A stretch of DNA of 26,483 bases from a virus, in the IMG/VR virus record IMGVR_UViG_3300042113_000282, positions 1 to 26,483 of that record; one strand, 5' to 3'. The position numbers were made by a program, and so were the translations under genes. Below are positions 15,450-22,133 of the stretch, piece by piece. Position 1 is the first letter of the stretch. Each line of letters starts with the position of its first letter. The notes under the pieces are model-generated. The model saw only the letters and a program-made list of their open reading frames with translations, did no database searches and was not told where the DNA came from.

Positions 15450-16125
15450 GGGCTTTTTTTATCTTTTTTTTCTTTTCTGTTTTTTTAAGATAAGCAACAT
15501 AAAATCCATTCCACCAACTATCGTTGTCGTGACTTCCCTTTGATTTTAGATATTTTTCAAACAAAATTTCATATCCAGCTTCTTCAATGCCTGCTGCTGT
15601 GCCTTTTTGAACTTCATCCCAATCAAAATCATCACAAATGAAAACAAATTCATCTGCAAGTACCGGCTTGTAAAATGTCAATGCTCTTTTTTGGCTTTCT
15701 TCGCTATGGTCTCCGTCATACAAATACAAATCAATGTCGGAGGGGATTTCTTTGAGAACTTCTGGATTGAAAGAATCAGAGTGTATCAAATTAAACTTTG
15801 TAGAACCTGGCAGAAACTTGCTTGACCAATGTAAAAAATCATCTTTTGCGCCTTCATTAGCTGTTACATCTGATACAAAGCTATCAATAGCGGTTGCCGT
15901 TTCTAAATTTACATTTCCACCAACAGAAGCGGTAAATGTTCCTCCCCTGTGAACACCTACTTCAAGATACCTTGTACCAAGTTTTCCCAAGCTATTAAGC
16001 AAGTGCCTAATTCTTAAAGAAGTCAATGCAGGAACTTGATATTGTTCTGCAGGTAAACTTGAAACTAATTGGTCTGCGTTTTCCAATGCTAATTGAATAA
16101 ACTCAATTTTTTCTTTTGGTTTCAT
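15436..16125 (-). CDS. Methyltransferase (class I SAM, Methyltransf_24-like)
   Basis: 229 residues. RYLEVGVHRGGTFTASVGG (about residues 52-70) is motif I with the E-V-G-x-x-x-G signature. TATAIDSFVSD is motif II with its acidic residue. KFNLIHSDSF and DIDLYLYDGDHSEESQKRAL (about 128-150) carry the D-G-D-H motif that marks the Methyltransf_24 type, and VFICDDFDWDEV follows. The reaction is S-adenosylmethionine-dependent methyl transfer, acceptor unknown, possibly the sugars made by the neighbouring enzymes. It shares a 4-base junction with the two-domain glycosyltransferase upstream. The C-terminal end is lysine-rich (KKTEKKKKIKKAHEK). Confidence 0.76.
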   Translation of the reverse strand: MKPKEKIEFIQLALENADQLVSSLPAEQYQVPALTSLRIRHLLNSLGKLGTRYLEVGVHRGGTFTASVGGNVNLETATAIDSFVSDVTANEGAKDDFLHWSSKFLPGSTKFNLIHSDSFNPEVLKEIPSDIDLYLYDGDHSEESQKRALTFYKPVLADEFVFICDDFDWDEVQKGTAAGIEEAGYEILFEKYLKSKGSHDNDSWWNGFYVAYLKKTEKKKKIKKAHEKL

Positions 16126-17516
16126 TTGATTTTGTTTATGATGTTAAATATATCTACATACGAAAAGTCCGAGCAAGGTGGTTCGTTTTCGTTTACTACA
16201 CATTTTTTGCCCGTACAACCAACTATATCGTGCCAACAAAGAGGGGTATCGCAAGATTTTTTGTTTATCCAATGTATGTTCGACATATCGGGGTGAATCA
16301 ATTTCAAATCCACAGAACCAGAGAATATAAATGAAGTTACTCCAAAAGCAACTGCTATATGAGATATTCCCGAATCAATGCCAATAAAATAATCAGCGCC
16401 GCCAACTACATATTTCAAAAAGTCAAGCGATTTTGTGCTTATTTGAAATGCGCCATAAATTGTTTCTTGTGTAGTGCCGACTTGAATAACCAAATACCCT
16501 TTGCTTTTTAACCAATGCACTAACTCTTTAAAGTTAAAGTTTCTTATATTTCTGTATGGCTGCTCTCTTGTGTCGTTGTGTATTACAACGTATTTTTTGA
16601 ATAGTTTATTGTTCTTTACATCTGGATAATACAAACTTGGGGCTTTTAACTCTGCTTTTTTAACTCCGGCAAAGGAAAAGTATGAACTTAAATGCAATTC
16701 TTTTGGAAATGATTCATAAGACATATCAAGATTAAAGTACTTGTGCGGAATTGAAGTGTCAAAGTTTTCGTAAAAAACAACAGGAAAATGGTGTCTATAA
16801 AATAATTCATAAAACACAGGAGTTGTTTTTAATACAACTTCATATCCTGCATTATAATAATGCGCCAAAACAGGTTCAACACCAATAACATCACCCATAG
16901 CACCCATTCTTTGTATTACAACAACGGGTCTGTATGGCTTGTGGTGAAATCCATGAAATCCAAATGTGTTGTTTTTTGGCTTTATCAATTCAAAAGAAAA
17001 CCTTTCAGCAACTTCATCCGGCGCCCAAACAAATGAATATTTTTCCTCCAAATACCTTCTGTATATTCTGCAAATAGAAACATCTTCTGGAGTAAGTATT
17101 TCAATAGTATCATCTATCCCAATAATTTCAAGCAATCTAAAAGACCGCCAAGAAAAACCTCCATTTCCGTTGTTTAGACCGTCTCTTTCTGACCACAAAG
17201 CCCCGCAATAATCATAATTGTAAAGAGATTTGTCAAAAAGTTTTCCGTTTAGGACATATCCATCGTGCTGAATTATCAATACAAACCCAGTTGTTATGTA
17301 CTTGTATAATTCTTTAATAACAAATCTGCTGTAATCGTCTACCGAATTTATTTCATTTACCACTATAGTTTCCACTCCATCGACTTCTACATCAGTATTG
17401 GTAAAAAATAATGCTTTGTCTGGTTGAACTTCTTGTAATGTTTTTCTTAATGCTATAATTGCTTCACCTACATTATAAGTATCAATACATACTACTGTTA
17501 CGTCTTTTAGTATCAT
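16122..17516 (-). CDS. Two-domain glycosyltransferase: DUF5672 fused to GT9-like
   Basis: 464 residues. The N-terminal part (about 1-200) is a DUF5672 domain: VTVVCIDTYNVGEAIIAL, then FVLIIQHDGYVLNGKLFD, YDYCGALW, NGNGGFSWRSFRLLEI, the EDVSICRIYRRYLEEKY segment and FGFHGFHH. The C-terminal part (about 205-464) is heptosyltransferase-like: VVVIQRMGAMGDVIGVEPVL, YVVIHNDTREQPYRNI and the intact donor motif YFIGIDSGISHIAVAFG. DUF5672 proteins are taken to be glycosyltransferases, so the fusion may add two sugars in turn. A short cysteine-containing end (CWHDIVGCTGKKC) follows. It lies in the transferase operon with 4-base overlaps on both sides. Confidence 0.82.
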   Translation of the reverse strand: MILKDVTVVCIDTYNVGEAIIALRKTLQEVQPDKALFFTNTDVEVDGVETIVVNEINSVDDYSRFVIKELYKYITTGFVLIIQHDGYVLNGKLFDKSLYNYDYCGALWSERDGLNNGNGGFSWRSFRLLEIIGIDDTIEILTPEDVSICRIYRRYLEEKYSFVWAPDEVAERFSFELIKPKNNTFGFHGFHHKPYRPVVVIQRMGAMGDVIGVEPVLAHYYNAGYEVVLKTTPVFYELFYRHHFPVVFYENFDTSIPHKYFNLDMSYESFPKELHLSSYFSFAGVKKAELKAPSLYYPDVKNNKLFKKYVVIHNDTREQPYRNIRNFNFKELVHWLKSKGYLVIQVGTTQETIYGAFQISTKSLDFLKYVVGGADYFIGIDSGISHIAVAFGVTSFIFSGSVDLKLIHPDMSNIHWINKKSCDTPLCWHDIVGCTGKKCVVNENEPPCSDFSYVDIFNIINKIK

Positions 17517-17788
17517 AATTCAGGTTTATAATTTTTCTCAAACCAATGCTCATCAATAGTTATTGTAGGATACTTTTTCTTTAACCATTCACAAGACTTA
17601 ATCCAAGAATTTAAAAATATAGCGTAAACTTCATTGTATTTTTCTGGTGTATCAATGTATGTAAAAACCAACTGAATAAAGTTTTCGTTTATTGGTTTTA
17701 AGTGCTTATACACCTTGAAAGCATTTTGTTCAAAGTGCCTTCTTTGCTCTCTGTTGAGTGTTTGTTCAAATCTTATTGCATCAGACAT
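17513..17788 (-). CDS. Unknown 91-aa helical protein
   Basis: The start MSDAIRFEQTLNREQRRHFE includes the 'LNREQRR' pattern found near the N-terminus of many small phage proteins. The rest is helical and rich in aromatic and charged residues (YIDTPEKYNEVYAIFLNSWI, KSCEWLKKKYPTI). It overlaps the SSB stop region by 8 bases and the transferase gene by 4, so it is part of the same leftward operon and links replication to the glycan cassette. No function is recognised. Confidence 0.55.
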   Translation of the reverse strand: MSDAIRFEQTLNREQRRHFEQNAFKVYKHLKPINENFIQLVFTYIDTPEKYNEVYAIFLNSWIKSCEWLKKKYPTITIDEHWFEKNYKPEL

Positions 17789-18119
17789 TTGGAGAAGATA
17801 CGTTTGGAGATGTGATTAATGAAAATACAGAAATTCTTACATGAAGCTGGGCTTGAATTTCCCCATCATCTTTTTTATATGTTTTTGTTTCCGGCTTTCC
17901 TTCAATGTAACAAGTGCAACCTTTTTTAATGTACTTAACAAGTTCTGTTTTTTCAGTCCACCAAGCACAATGTATCCAAGTTGTTTTGTCTACATAATCA
18001 CCATCGCTGTTTTTGTACCTTTCGTTGTGAGCGACATTAAAATTAATAACTGTTTTTCCGTTCACTTGATTTACTACAGCATCTTTACCGACTTTTGCTA
18101 TACATTCAATTTTCATCAT
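17781..18119 (-). CDS. ssb: Single-stranded DNA-binding protein (OB fold)
   Basis: 112 residues. MKIECIAKVGKDAVV, KTVINFNVAHNERY, KTTWIHCAWWTE and KYIKKGCTCYIEGKPETKTY follow the strand order of bacterial SSB ('G.v..f.vA....', '..W..v..wg.....v.kGs.v.veG.l....'). It coats single strands during replication and annealing. The end SPNVSSPNV lacks the acidic D-D-x-P-F tip by which cellular SSBs call in partners. Two ATGs are adjacent at the start. It follows the primase-helicase with 2 bases between. Confidence 0.88.
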   Translation of the reverse strand: MMKIECIAKVGKDAVVNQVNGKTVINFNVAHNERYKNSDGDYVDKTTWIHCAWWTEKTELVKYIKKGCTCYIEGKPETKTYKKDDGEIQAQLHVRISVFSLITSPNVSSPNV

Positions 18120-18121
18120 AA

Positions 18122-19963
18122 CTAAAATAAATTTTCGCTTGTTTGTGTTTGTGTATTATATGGTTGTTGATTATCTTCAAAGTTAAAATTAATTTTTTGG
18201 TCTTGTAAAATTTTTTGCATAGGGTCAACAGCATTGAAAAGAAATCTTCTCTTTTTGAATAGCATTTCAAATATGAAAAAGCCCTTTTTACCTACAATCT
18301 TTTGCCTTCTGATTTTTTTGCTATGAAATTCACAAGTTGGGTTCTGCGGGTCTGTTTGTGCAAATGGTCTGTGATATATCAAAATATTATCCATTTTGTT
18401 GTTCCACATAGCCCCGTCTGTCAAGTCAAATACATCCGGGCAGGGATAGTTCCCGTCTCCAGCTTTGGTCATTTGTCTTGGGTGTGCAATTATCCAAAAG
18501 AACACATTGTTTATTTGAGCAAATCTTGAAAATACCGAAAGCACCCATTCCAGGTACTTGTCCGTTCTGCCAAACTTTTGATATTCGTTTGTAAGCTGGT
18601 TAAAGGGGTCAATATCGCAACCATCAATGTTTTCCTTAATAATAAGTTCCAAAAATACCTCCATTACATATTGGGGAGTTGGGCTTACATCTTTTGGATA
18701 AACATAGAAAATATGCTTACAAACAAGGTCATAGACATATTCGTAGGTTTCTCTTGAAGGTCTGTTTGGATTATTTGGTGAACAATCGCACCCGAGTATA
18801 ATTTCAACGTAATCGTGGTAGTATTCTTCTGGTGGGTTATCTTCCGGGGCGAAAGAAGCAAACTTTTCTCCGTACATCAACATTCTCATAGCTTGATACC
18901 ACTTCTTGAAAGAACTTTTGCCATAGTTTCCGATACCTGATAGCAAAGTTATTTCCCCTCTTTTTGGCTTAAATCTTTCATCAAGTTCTGGTATGCTTAC
19001 CCCTCCAATTTGTGCATATCCTTCATCATATATTCTTAATGCTTGTTCTTTTACATCAATCCCATAAACAACGTCTTTCAGTTTCAGCCCATCATCATAA
19101 ACGGTATCATCTACGGGTATTTCGCTTTTGGTAACCTTGTCTGTAAGAACTTCCTTGTCAAAAAATGCCGTTCCAAAATTGGAATTATTTGCTTTGTACG
19201 CTGACTTTATTGCCCTCTCCGCTTCGCTATTTGTAAAATCGGAGTTAGTTACAAACTCATAATTAATTAAATTAATCGCTTTTGATTGCTCAATTCCAAA
19301 CCTGCAACAAGCGGAAGCAAGTTTGAAAATGAAGTTGTTTCTCTCCCCTGTTACAAAAGCATCGTTTTTATTGGAAAGCCAAGTTAATATTTTCTTAAAT
19401 ATCTGCTCATCTTCTTGCGTTCTTTCGTATGTTACTTGCTTTTCGGTCTTTTTTACTTTGGTAAATACCTTTGCTTCTGCGTTTATGTAAATCTCCGGGT
19501 CAAAACTTTCGTAACATACCCTTGATACGTTTATTCCAGACCTGTCTATTTCTGGAAAAACATCTTGCAACGCTTGGAAATGTTCCCTGTGTTTTTTTGG
19601 TGAAGCTATCTTAACAAGTGCCTTTAATCCTTTTCCAGACGGAGATACCCAACAAGCGTAAACAAATTCTTGGGATATTATTTCCGTCTGCTTTTCTCTG
19701 ATTTCAAAGACATCATCAAAATCTAAAACTATAAAGCCGCTATGCTGAATTAATTGGTTATCAGTCCTATCGTTGCCAAATTTACCCGAAAAACAAACGG
19801 AAGGAAGGTTTAATTTTAACTTGTTCGCCTTATCCTTGTCTATCGTATTTCGTATCTCGTTTACCGTTTTTTCACTTTTCCCTGATTTTATCCGATTTAA
19901 TGCTTCTTCAACTGAAACGTAAAAAGGTTCTTTGCTAAAAATGTTCTTAAAAATCGTTACCAT
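18122..19963 (-). CDS. Primase-helicase (BT4734/VirE-type N-terminus, DnaB-like helicase)
   Basis: 613 residues in two halves. The N-terminal half (about 45-170) is BT4734/VirE-like: SGFIVLDFDDV (D81, D83, D84) and SPSGKGLKALVKI are the primase-type metal and nucleotide motifs, followed by RVCYESFDPEIYIN. A helical linker (LTWLSNKND, GERNNFIFKLASACCRFGI) resembles primase C-terminal domains. The C-terminal half is a RecA-fold helicase: Walker A GIGNYGKSS (343-351), Walker B CDIDPFNQL (about 449) and a HPRQMTK sensor-type segment. It should unwind and prime at the fork. It lies after the initiator gene with 130 bases between and ahead of SSB. It ends with TAG. Confidence 0.9.
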   Translation of the reverse strand: MVTIFKNIFSKEPFYVSVEEALNRIKSGKSEKTVNEIRNTIDKDKANKLKLNLPSVCFSGKFGNDRTDNQLIQHSGFIVLDFDDVFEIREKQTEIISQEFVYACWVSPSGKGLKALVKIASPKKHREHFQALQDVFPEIDRSGINVSRVCYESFDPEIYINAEAKVFTKVKKTEKQVTYERTQEDEQIFKKILTWLSNKNDAFVTGERNNFIFKLASACCRFGIEQSKAINLINYEFVTNSDFTNSEAERAIKSAYKANNSNFGTAFFDKEVLTDKVTKSEIPVDDTVYDDGLKLKDVVYGIDVKEQALRIYDEGYAQIGGVSIPELDERFKPKRGEITLLSGIGNYGKSSFKKWYQAMRMLMYGEKFASFAPEDNPPEEYYHDYVEIILGCDCSPNNPNRPSRETYEYVYDLVCKHIFYVYPKDVSPTPQYVMEVFLELIIKENIDGCDIDPFNQLTNEYQKFGRTDKYLEWVLSVFSRFAQINNVFFWIIAHPRQMTKAGDGNYPCPDVFDLTDGAMWNNKMDNILIYHRPFAQTDPQNPTCEFHSKKIRRQKIVGKKGFFIFEMLFKKRRFLFNAVDPMQKILQDQKINFNFEDNQQPYNTQTQTSENLF

Positions 19964-20093
19964 TATATTAGAATTAAATTAACTATTTGAAATAAAGCCC
20001 AAAATTCAATTATTTTTATACGGGTGGTATCATTGTACTGTTTTTCATTTTAAATCGAAATTTGCCATGTTTCCTATTGAATGGCGATATGTT

Positions 20094-20867
20094 TTAGTAT
20101 TCGGACACAGGTTTAAAGTTCAATCTTGCCTTTTGAAGGTCGTTTTCGTATTTTTTTTGCTGCGGTTTTGGAATTTCCATCGGTTTGAGGTAGGGAATAA
20201 TGTTTTTAATTTTCAATTTTGGGTTTTTGATTTGTTTCCCATGTCCATCTTTCCATTCGCTTTCTTGCCAAGTTTCAAGTTTTGTTCTCAGCGAATATTC
20301 GTACTTGCTAAAGTCCAAATTTAGCTTTTCAATTTCGGCTTTTCCAAACGCAAGCAAATCATCAAAATTGAATTTTTGGACAAAATGTGTATTATTTGTT
20401 TTTTGTTTAAGTAGAGTATTAGTATTATGTAGAGTATTAGTATTAAGTATAGTATTATATTCTCTTGGTACTTTTGTACCATACCCCTCTGGTACGATTG
20501 TACCATACCCCTGTGGTAGCTGGTGTACCATACCCCCCTTGTTCTTTTGAACCATACCCCCCTTGTTAAATTGCATTGTTATTCGGATAACTCTTTTTTC
20601 AATTTCTTTTGAATTTTCCTTGTAAAAAAATTCAGTCTTTAAATATCCTTTTTTTTCTAAATCGCAAATCAATTTTGACACATAATTAGAGGACTTATTC
20701 ATACCCAAAATGGATGAAAAATACTCATTTGTGGCATAACATTCATCATCAATGTTTGTCAAGTTGCTTATTAAACCAAGTAATATCTTCTGGTTTGGAT
20801 TAATATCCTTTGCCATCAACACCTTTGCGTGAATAACGACTGCCCAATTTTGCTGAATTTCACTCAT
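20094..20867 (-). CDS. Replication initiator-like protein (lambda O / HTH_36-type layout)
   Basis: 257 residues. The N-terminal part (about 1-95) is a winged-helix domain of the HTH_36 sort: HAKVLMAKDINPNQKILLGL, CYATNEYFSSILGMNKSSNY and VSKLICDLEKKGYLKTEFFY. A middle region of low-complexity repeats (GGMV, GYGT units, then N-T-L repeats) is encoded by origin-like DNA repeats. The C-terminal part (about 160-257: FDDLLAFGKAEIEKLNLDFS, WQESEWKDGHGKQIKNPKLK) resembles helicase-recruiting ends. Lambda O has the same plan: DNA-binding N-terminus, origin in the middle of its gene, helicase-contact C-terminus. It lies between the small regulator (ATGA overlap) and the primase-helicase. The initiator role is inferred from domain plan and repeats. 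Confidence 0.72.
   Translation of the reverse strand: MSEIQQNWAVVIHAKVLMAKDINPNQKILLGLISNLTNIDDECYATNEYFSSILGMNKSSNYVSKLICDLEKKGYLKTEFFYKENSKEIEKRVIRITMQFNKGGMVQKNKGGMVHQLPQGYGTIVPEGYGTKVPREYNTILNTNTLHNTNTLLKQKTNNTHFVQKFNFDDLLAFGKAEIEKLNLDFSKYEYSLRTKLETWQESEWKDGHGKQIKNPKLKIKNIIPYLKPMEIPKPQQKKYENDLQKARLNFKPVSEY
20411..20460. repeat. AT-rich direct repeats beside the iterons (probable unwinding element)
   Basis: A perfect 17-base repeat, GTAGAGTATTAGTATTA, is found at 20411-20427 and 20429-20445, and a third, shorter AGTATTA copy ends at 20457. The tract is nearly free of C and very AT-rich. It abuts the iterons at 20467, the arrangement of the DNA-unwinding element of lambda-type origins. It is also coding (N-T-L repeats of the initiator). 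Confidence 0.7.
20467..20560. repeat. Four origin-type iterons inside the initiator gene
   Basis: The core (G)(T/A)ACCATACCCC occurs at 20476, 20500, 20525 and 20549, with periods of 24, 25 and 24 bases. Each is preceded by a dyad: GGTAC-TTTT-GTACC, GGTAC-GATT-GTACC, GGTA-N7-TACC and GTTC-TTTT-GAAC, the last two altered in both arms or in spacing but still symmetric. In the encoded protein, the four copies read as GGMV twice and GYGT twice because the 25-base step shifts the frame, so the DNA and not the peptide is what is conserved. They most likely bind the initiator encoded here. Confidence 0.82.
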
Positions 20868-21058
20868 AATTTTACTTTTAATATTTTTTCAATTAATTTA
20901 ATTTCGTAATCGTGAAACTTATCCAGCCCGTTTTTTTTCCTTGAAAAAGCGGAATCGGACATTTTTACTCCGCTTTCTCTCATTTTTTGCAAAATCCAAG
21001 TTTGCGTTCTGCCGTCTTTTGCCCGGTCAATTTTTTCCTTCAATGTCAAATTTTCCAT
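20864..21058 (-). CDS. Small HTH regulator, Cro/repressor-like
   Basis: 64 residues: MENLTLKEKIDRAKDGRTQT, then WILQKMRESGVKMSDSAFSR and KKNGLDKFHDYEIKLIEKIL. The spacing of helices and the 'M.....SR...G...F...E...I' end fit small helix-turn-helix regulators of Bacteroidota phages, comparable to Cro-like proteins. It is the first gene of the leftward replication operon and its stop overlaps the initiator ATG. The promoter at 21083-21112 lies just upstream with a 24-base leader. A likely role is control of the divergent promoters, including its own; not shown. Confidence 0.62.
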   Translation of the reverse strand: MENLTLKEKIDRAKDGRTQTWILQKMRESGVKMSDSAFSRKKNGLDKFHDYEIKLIEKILKVKL

Positions 21059-21082
21059 ATAATTTTAATTTTTTAAGAGGAA

Positions 21083-21112
21083 CAAATATAGATTAAAATA
21101 ATTCTCTTCAAA
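21083..21112 (-). promoter_or_regulatory. Leftward promoter of the replication operon
   Basis: On the minus strand: TTTG, 18 bases, TATATTTG, an exact Bacteroidota consensus (same box and spacing as at 9392). The -7 box ends 24 bases before the ATG at 21058. The TTTG box is half of a dyad (CAAAA-N4-TTTTG, 21109-21122) that also supplies the -33 box of the opposite promoter. Confidence 0.78.
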
Positions 21113-21118
21113 ATTTTT

Positions 21119-21145
21119 TTTGTTTACTTAATTTAATTACTTTTG
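21119..21145 (+). promoter_or_regulatory. Rightward promoter of the recombination operon
   Basis: TTTG (21119-21122), 15 bases, then TACTTTTG (21138-21145), an exact -7 consensus. The spacer is shorter than at the other promoters. The -7 box ends only 4 bases before the ATG at 21150, so a transcript from it would be almost leaderless. It stands back to back with the leftward promoter, the two -33 boxes being 6 bases apart. Confidence 0.55.
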
Positions 21146-21149
21146 TTCT

Positions 21150-21695
21150 ATGAACAGCACAATAATTCGTAAAAAAAAGCGTTGTATTACCTGTTTTGAT
21201 ATGACTTATATTTTTAGCAAGGGTAGATGTAAAAGTTGTGCGACCATTGAAGATACACAAAAAAGAATTGAAGATTATGAAGATAGTGATGATAGGGAAA
21301 GTTTTCAAAATCTTGTATCAGATTTAGACCAAATATTTTCAGTTTACATTAGAATAAAGTACGCTGATGTAAGTGGAATGGTAGAATGTTTTACTTCCGG
21401 GAAAAAGTACCATTGGAAGCAAATTCAATGTGGACATTTTATATCCAGAAGCAATTTATCTACAAGGTGGTTGGAATTGAACTGTAGACCGCAAAGCGAA
21501 CACGATAATTGTATGCTCAACGGGAACTTGTTAGTATTTGAAAAAAAGCTGAATGAAGAAAAAAGCGGAACAGTAGATTATTTAAGAGAAATATCAAGAC
21601 AAATATCTAAACCAACTATCAGTGAGCTTAAATCTTTGATTATTGAATATAGGTCAAAGGTGAATCAAGCAAAAAAGAAGTTTTTGCAGGGATAA
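21150..21695 (+). CDS. ninG: NinG/Rap-type recombination nuclease
   Basis: 181 residues. The N-terminal zinc ribbon has paired cysteines (C12xxC15 and C27xxC30) and the core reads QCGHFISRSNLSTRWLELNC, then RPQSEHDNCMLNGN: the G-H-F, N-C-R-P-Q and N-N/H-D motif set of lambda NinG (Rap) proteins, with HNH-like histidines. Lambda Rap resolves recombination branches made by the Red system, and this protein likely serves the annealing protein and exonuclease at 22134-23460. It is the first gene of the rightward operon. The start must lie before C12, so ATG 21150 is the only choice. Confidence 0.86.
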   Translation: MNSTIIRKKKRCITCFDMTYIFSKGRCKSCATIEDTQKRIEDYEDSDDRESFQNLVSDLDQIFSVYIRIKYADVSGMVECFTSGKKYHWKQIQCGHFISRSNLSTRWLELNCRPQSEHDNCMLNGNLLVFEKKLNEEKSGTVDYLREISRQISKPTISELKSLIIEYRSKVNQAKKKFLQG

Positions 21696-21717
21696 TCTCT
21701 GATAAGTTGGTTGTTTA

Positions 21718-21842
21718 GGTCAGGTGGCGGAATTGGTAGACGCTGAATTGCTTAACAGTAAAAAGTTCGATAACCCCGAGCTAAATGGTTAAGTAGATAA
21801 TACGAAAGGTATCGTATACAGGTTCGAATCCTGTCCTGACTA
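21718..21842 (+). tRNA. tRNA-Leu-like gene with expanded anticodon arm
   Basis: Acceptor GGTCAGG (21718-21724) pairs with CCTGACT (21835-21841, one G-U), followed by A. The D arm TGGCGGAATTGGTAGACGC has the leucine-tRNA signature. The T arm ACAGG-TTCGAAT-CCTGT (21818-21834) is perfect, and a long variable arm ATACGA/TCGTAT (21800-21817) is of leucine/serine type. Between D arm and variable arm, however, there are 56 bases, about 37 too many. They hold a 9-bp stem (21748-21756 with 21788-21796, with wobble pairs) and a nested 6-bp hairpin with a 7-base loop (21764-21782). No standard anticodon stem can be placed with certainty. CTTAA at 21751-21755 would fit a UAA anticodon. Functional state unknown. 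Confidence 0.7.
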
Positions 21843-21897
21843 CAAAATAATTTTAATTTAATTAAATAAATTAATTAAATTTACAAAAAAAATCGCT

Positions 21898-22086
21898 ATG
21901 GCAAAAAAATCATTGGCATTTATTCTTCAAAATTTAGAAGTAAACGAATCCGTTGAAGTAAACTACGGCTATATGGTAGTTATGGTAACTGTCAGCCGGG
22001 TAAAAAAAGAGTTTGGTAATTCAGACAAGAAGTTTGGTGTTTTGAAGGTTGATGAAAAAGTTACAAGCGTTAAGCGACTGAAGTAA
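21898..22086 (+). CDS. Unknown 62-aa protein, beta-rich
   Basis: MAKKSLAFILQNLEVNESVE is followed by VNYGYMVVMVTVSRVKKEFG and a KFGVLKVDEKVTSVKRLK end. The pattern 'R.k...g.kF.v..d..vt.vkR' is typical of small proteins in Bacteroidota phages of unknown role. The end is basic. The gene follows the tRNA-like gene after about 55 AT-rich bases and precedes the annealing protein, so a replication or recombination accessory role is possible. Confidence 0.6.
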   Translation: MAKKSLAFILQNLEVNESVEVNYGYMVVMVTVSRVKKEFGNSDKKFGVLKVDEKVTSVKRLK

Positions 22087-22133
22087 TCTGGTGTAAGTTT
22101 TAAGGTGTATTTTTTAACTTTTAATATTTTTCT

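Noticed and set aside
21751-21754. Ochre-suppressor reading of the tRNA-like gene (anticodon TTA)
   Set aside because: It needs a weak anticodon stem and C at position 33. TAA, TGA and TAG all end genes normally in this window, so there is no sign of stop-codon reassignment.
21718-21842. Group I intron in the tRNA-Leu-like gene
   Set aside because: Leucine tRNAs do carry such introns in some bacteria, but the insert is about 37 bases, far below the smallest group I intron, and no core pairings are present.
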